The translations under genes were made by a program, and so were the position numbers. Positions 8,046 through 11,703 of a stretch of 11,703 nt of DNA are shown here, piece by piece. Position 1 is the stretch's first letter; every line of letters starts with the position of its first letter. The stretch comes from Patescibacteria group bacterium (GTDB taxonomy: Bacteria > Patescibacteriota > Minisyncoccia > Minisyncoccales > JASEJS01). Below the pieces are notes generated by a model, which was given only the letters and a program-made list of their open reading frames with translations, did no database searches and had not been told where the DNA came from. The DNA lies in assembly GCA_030016765.1 (NCBI GenBank), contig JASEJS010000018.1:1-11703 (forward strand), in the 5' to 3' direction.

Positions 8046-8486
8046 TTAAAATGGTGATTTTTCAAATTTAAACTCGACCTTATCACCTATTTTTAGTTCC
8101 ATTTTATCAGCAGCAACCATAGGAAGTACTCCATTTACATAATATAGCCAATATTTTCCATCTTGGCCGTTTTCCCTATCTCCAATAGCTTCTATAAAAA
8201 TTCCAATATCATAAGTTTTTGTCTTTAAAGGCAAATTTAATTTTGCTGCTCCTTCTTTTAATAAATCAAAAGCAGTTATTCCCTTCCTAAAATTAGACCT
8301 AAAAGTTTTTTGAGGACTTTCACTATCATCGATGATTAAAATCACTTTCTCAGGAATAATTGTTTGAGAAATTTCAATTTCTTCTTTAAAAAGAGGCTGG
8401 CTGATCTTATTAGAAAATATTGTCCAACCACTAACAAAAATAATTAGTCCTATCCCAATTCCAATAAAAATATTTATTTTTTTCAT
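8046..8486 (-). CDS. DUF4430 domain protein with N-terminal membrane anchor
   Basis: 146 aa. Residues 5-24 form an uncleaved signal-anchor helix (FIGIGIGLIIFVSGWTIF) after a basic MKK. Residues about 48-143 form a DUF4430 (transcobalamin C-terminal-like) domain: beta strand VILIIDD, then the ITAFDLLKE helix, YWLYYVNGVLPMVAADKMEL and IGDKVEFKFE, which match the conserved W-x-YY-x-NG and x-GD-x-V-x-F/W positions. In known proteins this fold occurs in extracytoplasmic ligand-binding proteins, including cobalamin binders, so a surface ligand-binding role is likely; the ligand is not readable. Placed 16 bp before the DUF6580-type membrane gene, it could be the capture partner of that transporter. 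No Shine-Dalgarno is seen. This is the only intact gene among the broken ones to its right. Confidence 0.88.
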   Translation of the reverse strand: MKKINIFIGIGIGLIIFVSGWTIFSNKISQPLFKEEIEISQTIIPEKVILIIDDSESPQKTFRSNFRKGITAFDLLKEGAAKLNLPLKTKTYDIGIFIEAIGDRENGQDGKYWLYYVNGVLPMVAADKMELKIGDKVEFKFEKSPF

Positions 8487-8491
8487 AATAG

Positions 8492-8497
8492 ATTATA
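8492..8497 (-). promoter_or_regulatory. Possible -10 box for the DUF4430-DUF6580-flippase unit
   Basis: On the - strand a perfect TATAAT lies only 5 bp before the DUF4430 ATG, so initiation here would give a leaderless or near-leaderless message. No good -35 is seen at 16-18 bp spacing, and the region is so A/T-rich that chance is a real alternative. Confidence 0.25.
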
Positions 8498-8500
8498 TAT

Positions 8501-8785
8501 TTATTCTTTTTTGAAAAATAATTGAAAAGTTTTTAATAAAATTCCAATACCTAACAAGAAACCTCTATTTTTTAGATAATACAATTTTTAGATAATACAA
8601 ATCGTATTCGAATTTTTCTTTGCTGTCAATAACTGACCTCCCCTATCTGAATTTAATTTAGGCCCAGCCAGTAAAGTGGACTTAATGAGATGGCGAATAT
8701 GATAATAAGGAACTTCTTTCTCCAGCTGGGCTACAAATTCTGGCCTTTCTGGCACCAGGCCAGAAAAGGGTCTCCCTTCTATTTG
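8501..8785 (-). pseudogene. C-terminal remnant of polyprenyl-phosphate glycosyl-1-phosphate transferase (Bac_transf)
   Basis: Reading the - strand from about 8785 down, the piece gives PERPEFVAQLEKEVPYYHIR and HLIK, the signature of the bacterial sugar transferase family (WcaJ/PglC type). That family loads the first sugar phosphate onto undecaprenyl phosphate at the inner membrane. The expected P-G-x-T-G-W-A-Q segment follows but is shifted by about one base. In the corrected frame it reads GWA, stop, IKFR, stop, then SVIDSKEKFEYDLYYLKN, so a Gln codon became TAA and a Tyr codon became TAG. A 16-bp tandem duplication then breaks the frame again. Past it the true C-terminus is readable (NRGFLLGIGILLKTFQLFFK), ending in TAA at 8501. 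The N-terminal two thirds, including the membrane part and the catalytic Asp-Glu region, are missing. The piece ends 14 bp upstream of the DUF4430 gene in the same direction, so it may once have led that operon. Confidence 0.85.
8569..8600. repeat. Perfect 16-bp tandem duplication inside the Bac_transf remnant
   Basis: Two adjacent copies of TTTTTAGATAATACAA, at 8569-8584 and 8585-8600. Removing one copy restores the reading frame of the sugar-transferase remnant on the - strand, so it is a replication-slippage type lesion. Confidence 0.95.
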
Positions 8786-8943
8786 CTTTCATTTGCCCCT
8801 TAATAGTAAGTGCTAAATTTTTCTTTCCCTTTGTTGGGCCAAAAAGTCTTTATTTTATGGCTCTGGTGGAGATAATTTTCGCTGCTTATCTCTTTTTAAT
8901 TTTGGTAAGGCCTGAATATCGGCCGAGATTTAATATTTGGTAA
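8770..8943 (+). pseudogene. N-terminal stub of an O-antigen ligase/polymerase-like membrane protein
   Basis: The + frame from about 8776 reads FAFICPLIVSAKFFFPFVGP, then a second helix ending LVEIIFAAYLFLILVRPEYR and PRFN, and meets TAA at 8941-8943. A first helix, an aromatic FFFPF turn with a following GP/GK, a second helix with LVEI and a PxYRPR loop are typical of the start of O-antigen ligase/Wzy-like proteins as I recall them from CPR genomes. No start codon is visible and the remaining membrane helices are absent. The IS1595 inverted repeat begins at 8939 inside the stub, and I could not find its continuation on the far side of the element. It lies head-to-head against the Bac_transf remnant, with the junction around 8770-8785. 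The family call is moderately sure; the broken state is clear. Confidence 0.6.
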
Positions 8944-8963
8944 CGGGTATCATGTAGACACTA
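8939..8963 (+). repeat. Left terminal inverted repeat of the IS1595 element
   Basis: Begins GGTAACGGGTATC and ends AGACACTA. It pairs with the reverse complement of 9920-9944 at 21 of 25 positions. It lies 15 bp upstream of the transposase ATG. Confidence 0.8.
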
Positions 8964-8978
8964 TGAGATAATAGAATA

Positions 8979-9929
8979 ATGGCAGAAAATAATCGGGAAA
9001 ATAGGTTATTTTGCTTGTTTAATAGTAGCACGAAAAGTGAGGCCTATTTTCGTGCAATCCGTTGGCAGGGAAGAAGATATTGTCCAAGGTGTAAATATGC
9101 TAGAAAAATCTATCATCTTAAAGGAAAAAGATTTCGTTGCCCTCGCTGTCTCTTTACCTTCCGAGAATTCACCGGAACCTATTTAGAAGGAATAAAGATC
9201 CCTTTCAATATTATTTCTATCTTATTCATTTGTTTTAGGAGTGCCTGCTTCTAGAATAGCTAAAGGATTAAATTTAAGCAAGAAAGCTATTGAGAGGTTT
9301 TTCAGATTAATTAGAGAAGTTATCTACAATTACTCCCTAATTGAATTAGAAAAGCTTTCTGGTGAATTAGAATTAGATGAAACTATGTTTGGAGGTAAAA
9401 GAACTGGTAAAAGAGGCTGGGGAGCAGAAGGAAAACACATTGTCTTTGGTATCTACCAGAGAAATGGTAAAATAATCGTATTTCCTGTTCAAAATAGGGA
9501 AAAAGAGACTCCTATACCTTTAATTGAAAGCCATACCCAGGCTGGAATATTTATTATACTGATGAATATAAAGCCTTAGTCTCTTTAGTTTATCGGGGAA
9601 AGCATATCAGAATTACCAAAGAGAAAGGAAAATCCATCAATGAACAGAACCTTAATGGCTTAGAAGGATTCTGGTCTTATGCTAAAAATTGGCTTTATCA
9701 ATATCGAGGAGTTCCCCGACAATACTTCCATCTTTATCTGAAAGAAATTGAATTTCGATTTAACAATCGGAAGGGAGATTTATTTGATAAGATTGTTAAG
9801 CTTCTATTAAGATCCAGAAAATCAATTAAATTCAAATTTCCTGTCAAAAGACTGGAAGTTAAAAAAGTAATTTTTCCTAAACAGAAAATCAATCATTTAA
9901 AGATTTTAATCCCTTCATTTAGTGTCTGA
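8979..9929 (+). pseudogene. IS1595-family transposase with two compensating frameshifts
   Basis: The frame opens at ATG 8979 with a zinc ribbon (CPRC at residues 35-38 and 54-57, the Zn_Tnp_IS1595 type) and runs to GIKIPFNIISILF. Near 9220-9235 the frame moves by one base and continues as FVLGVPASRIAKGLNLSKKA with the first catalytic Asp in ELDET (9376-9378). Near 9547 a base is missing and the original frame returns as IYYTDEYKALVSL with the second Asp (9561-9563), then LNGLEGFWSYAKNWL with the third acidic residue Glu (9663-9665) and the Lys at 9684-9686. It ends at TGA 9927-9929. The rebuilt protein is about 316 aa with every catalytic residue present. So the lesions are recent indels rather than loss of domains. 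Members of this family normally use one frame, so programmed frameshifting is unlikely. Confidence 0.9.
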
Positions 9930-9944
9930 AAGATACCCATTACC
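9920..9944 (-). repeat. Right terminal inverted repeat of the IS1595 element
   Basis: Its reverse complement begins GGTAATGGGTATC and ends AGACACTA. It contains the transposase stop codon. It matches the left end at 21 of 25 positions. Confidence 0.8.
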
Positions 9945-10355
9945 TAGTAATTTAACGCACTTAGTTCTATTGAGTCTCAGGAGTTAAAAAGTGCTCTTTT
10001 GATATATTATCGGGTTATATATCGGTTTGTTAAGTGTGTTATCAGATTGAATCTTAAAGGTTGAGTTTGGAATGAAAGTCAAAAGGATATTTTCTCTATC
10101 TCAGAATTGATTTTAGCAAAACGAATGAAATAGATTTCTTCTTTGAACTGTTTTTTCTTCTTTGATTGGTAGAGATAATGTAAAGGTTTAGAGCAATTAT
10201 TGATGTATTTTCTACCAATGAAATCAATGTTTTCCTGAGTCTCAACTAATTGTTTGATCAAATTCTCTGGATAATGAAGATAACGGACAATATCTCTTTT
10301 CCTTGATGACACTTCTTAAAGAGACTCTTAGCTGTATCCTGGTGCGTAGTATTGA
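9945..10355. other. Unassigned AT-rich block between the IS and the surface-protein remnant
   Basis: About 410 bp with no recognisable gene. It does not continue the O-antigen ligase-like stub cut by the IS, nor does it supply the missing N-terminal half of the surface protein to its right. The only ORF of note is a 77-codon - strand frame (listed separately). Small structures seen are a near-palindrome AAGAGACTCTT at about 10318 and a repeated TATATCGG-like motif at about 10000-10025; neither supports a named element. It may be debris from a further insertion or recombination. Confidence 0.5.
10079..10312 (-). CDS. Hypothetical 77-aa basic ORF, doubtful
   Basis: A - strand frame opening with GTG at 10312, 77 residues, rich in Lys, Arg, Ile and Tyr, with SKKKKQFKEEIYF near its end and no membrane segment or signal peptide. 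I do not recognise any domain. There is no Shine-Dalgarno. It lies in a block flanked on both sides by degenerate genes, so it may equally be a fragment of a lost gene or a chance ORF; its length is unremarkable for A/T-rich DNA. Confidence 0.22.
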   Translation of the reverse strand: MSSRKRDIVRYLHYPENLIKQLVETQENIDFIGRKYINNCSKPLHYLYQSKKKKQFKEEIYFIRFAKINSEIEKISF

Positions 10356-11607
10356 GAGAGAGGAACTTATTCAATTTTAGCTCCTGGAGTTCCAACTAAG
10401 AGAGTTCCTCCAGTAGTTCCTGAAAAAGTACCAGCTGCTCCAAAAGCTACTTCCCCAACTCATCCTGATGAAACGAAATTGTATAATAACAATTCAAATT
10501 TCAGTGGAAGTTAACTCCAGATATTATTGGGAGTGAGCACGGCTTTTAATCAGAAATCTATTTTTGATCCTCTTTCTGTCTCTCAGGGTTTATTCAATTC
10601 AATAGCCTTTGAGGGAATAGAAGACGGGGTTTGGTATTTTCATATCAAACTCCAAAATAATATTAGCTGGGCCCTCTCCTCATTTTAAAGTTCAAATTGA
10701 CATCGCTTCTCCCCATCCTTTTGAAATAACCATAGACAATGAAGGGGATCTGGCTAATCTTCAGCCTCTTTTATATTTTGAAACAAAGGACGATACTTCA
10801 GGAATAACTCATTACGAAATAAAAATCGGAGTAGGAGATTTCTTTAAGGTTTTTGAGGTAGAGACTAATCCTTTTCGCCTTCCTCATCAAGCTCCGGGAG
10901 TTCATCCAGTTATAATAGGGGCAGTAGATAAGGCTGGAAATTATACTGAAAGCACTACCAAGATTAAGGGAGAATCAATTCCTGCTCCAGAGATTATTGT
11001 TTGTCCGGATACTTTTGTATCAAGAAGAAGTATTACATATTGAAGGAACTGCTCTTCCAAATCATACTATAATTTTCTTCTTTAAAGCTGATGAAAAATT
11101 GATTAAAACCTGGGAAGTTTTAAGTGATGAGAAAGGAGAATGGTATTTTGAAGAAGATGTTTTATTTAGATCTGGAATTTATAAAATTTCAGCCCGAGCA
11201 AAAAATTTTAAAGGGGCTATCAGTAACCCATCCAAAGAGTGTGTGATTGTGGTTATTCTTTCAGGAATTTCCGTTAGACCTTGGATAGTACCTATAAAAC
11301 TATGGCTTGGATCTTTATAGTTGTTTTGATTATTATTTTGGCAGGAATTTTCTATCTTCTCTGGAGAACTCTGAGGACTCGAAGATTGATTGAGAAAGAA
11401 ACTCAGGATCTAAAACAGAAATTTTATAAAGAGTATAATGAGCTTCAAGATGACATCCAGAAAGAGTTGGAAGTATTAAGAAAAATAAGAGGGGAAAGAG
11501 AGATTACTGAAGAGGAAAAAAAGAGAGAAACAGAGCTTTTAAAAAATCTTGCTGATGTAAAAAGAGTTTTAGAGAAGGAACTAAGAGATATTGAGAAAAT
11601 AAGGTAA
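10356..11607 (+). pseudogene. C-terminal half of an Ig-like, single-TM surface protein (CPR cohesin-type), multiply frameshifted
   Basis: Stitched across frames the piece reads: GTYSILAPGVPTKRVPPVVP, a Pro-rich linker (PEKVPAAPKATSPTHPDET); an Ig/fibronectin-like region with GVWYFHIKLQN, HPFEITIDNEGD, DTSGITHYEIKI and VDKAGNY; a second beta domain (HIEGTALPNHTIIFFFKADE, WEVLSDEKGEW, SGIYKISARAK); a TM helix MAWIFIVVLIIILAGIFYLL at about 11302-11361; and a charged coiled coil to the stop at 11605-11607. Lesions I can place: one base lost near 10505 (stop at 10512), one gained near 10530, two lost near 10670-10677 (stop at 10686), one lost near 11022 (stop at 11041) and one lost near 11293. Homology starts abruptly at about 10356; the signal peptide and the N-terminal (probably cohesin-like) domain are absent. 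The intact family would be an envelope-anchored protein with its beta domains outside the cell. The exact family name is inferred from memory of CPR proteins with this layout. Confidence 0.83.
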
Positions 11608-11703
11608 GAGATAAGGGAGTTTGCTTTTTAATTTTAAATTTGCTAATTTAACTGTATAGCCTTGCGGGTATTCTTAACAAGATGGAACAGAAGTACTCCT
11701 TGA

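Larger units (their letters stand above)
8939..9944. mobile_element. IS1595-family insertion sequence, inactive copy
   Basis: A 1006-bp element bounded by imperfect inverted repeats (21 of 25 matching), containing a single transposase of the Zn-ribbon plus DDE type, with the transposase stop lying inside the right repeat. Flanking 8-mers TAATATTT (8931-8938) and TAGTAATT (9945-9952) agree at 6 of 8 positions, compatible with a worn 8-bp target duplication, which is the size usual for this family. The insertion interrupts the O-antigen ligase-like stub. The transposase is frameshifted twice, so the copy should not move on its own. Confidence 0.87.

Noticed and set aside
10225..10250. Inverted-repeat match between ATTGAGTCTCAGGA (about 9969) and TCCTGAGTCTCAAC (about 10234) as the ends of a small element
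   Set aside because: The core TGAGTCTCA is itself almost palindromic, the match is short, and there are no flanking duplications.
9945..10355. CRISPR array, tRNA or riboswitch in the gene-poor block
   Set aside because: No regularly spaced repeats, no cloverleaf with a T-loop motif and no known aptamer core were seen.
11608..11703. Possible promoter (TTGCTT at 11621, TAATTT at 11644) and an ATG at 11682 opening a frame to the window end
   Set aside because: The boxes match consensus at only about half the positions, there is no ribosome binding site, and only a handful of codons are visible.
1..11703. Alternative genetic code (TGA read as Gly, as in Gracilibacteria)
   Set aside because: Intact genes have no in-frame TGA, and TGA terminates the first large transferase and the transposase at the expected ends.

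Overview
This is an AT-rich bacterial window. It looks like a small-genome uncultured lineage, most likely Patescibacteria/CPR of the Parcubacteria kind. That placement is an inference from three things: a degenerate C-terminal half of a Pro-rich, Ig-like, single-TM, coiled-coil surface protein of a type I associate with CPR genomes; a DUF4430 gene next to a DUF6580-type membrane gene; and start codons that mostly lack Shine-Dalgarno sequences. TGA is used as a stop (ends of the 2638-4410 gene and of the transposase remnant), so this is not a code-25 lineage.

Left part (1-6233, + strand) is an intact, tightly packed surface-glycan operon. It begins with the 3' part of a fused GT2 glycosyltransferase / zinc-dependent dehydrogenase. 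Next come a D-2-hydroxyacid dehydrogenase and two long (590 and 616 aa) GT-B-like transferases of the CDP-glycerol/Kps/surface-carbohydrate type. The last three genes overlap or nearly abut. The two oxidoreductases plausibly make or modify a precursor (polyol phosphate, keto/hydroxy acid or sugar), which the three transferase modules would attach or polymerise. The substrate cannot be read from sequence.

Middle part (6216-8486, - strand) is a second tight unit transcribed towards the first: a DUF4430 anchored extracytoplasmic protein, a DUF6580-type membrane protein broken by one base in an A7 run, and a Wzx/PST-type polysaccharide flippase. The flippase ends 18 bp inside the tail of the glycan operon. 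The flippase would export lipid-linked glycan. The DUF4430/DUF6580 pair looks like a small-molecule uptake pair.

Right part (8501-11607) is a graveyard of envelope genes. In order it holds the decayed C-terminus of a polyprenyl-phosphate glycosyl-1-phosphate transferase (- strand, with a 16-bp tandem duplication), the N-terminal stub of an O-antigen ligase/polymerase-like membrane protein (+), a 1.0-kb IS1595-family element with 21/25 matching inverted repeats and a transposase broken by two compensating frameshifts, about 400 bp of unassigned DNA, and the decayed C-terminal half of an Ig-like surface protein with five indels. The left 7.4 kb has no such lesions, so the decay looks regional rather than a general sequencing artefact.
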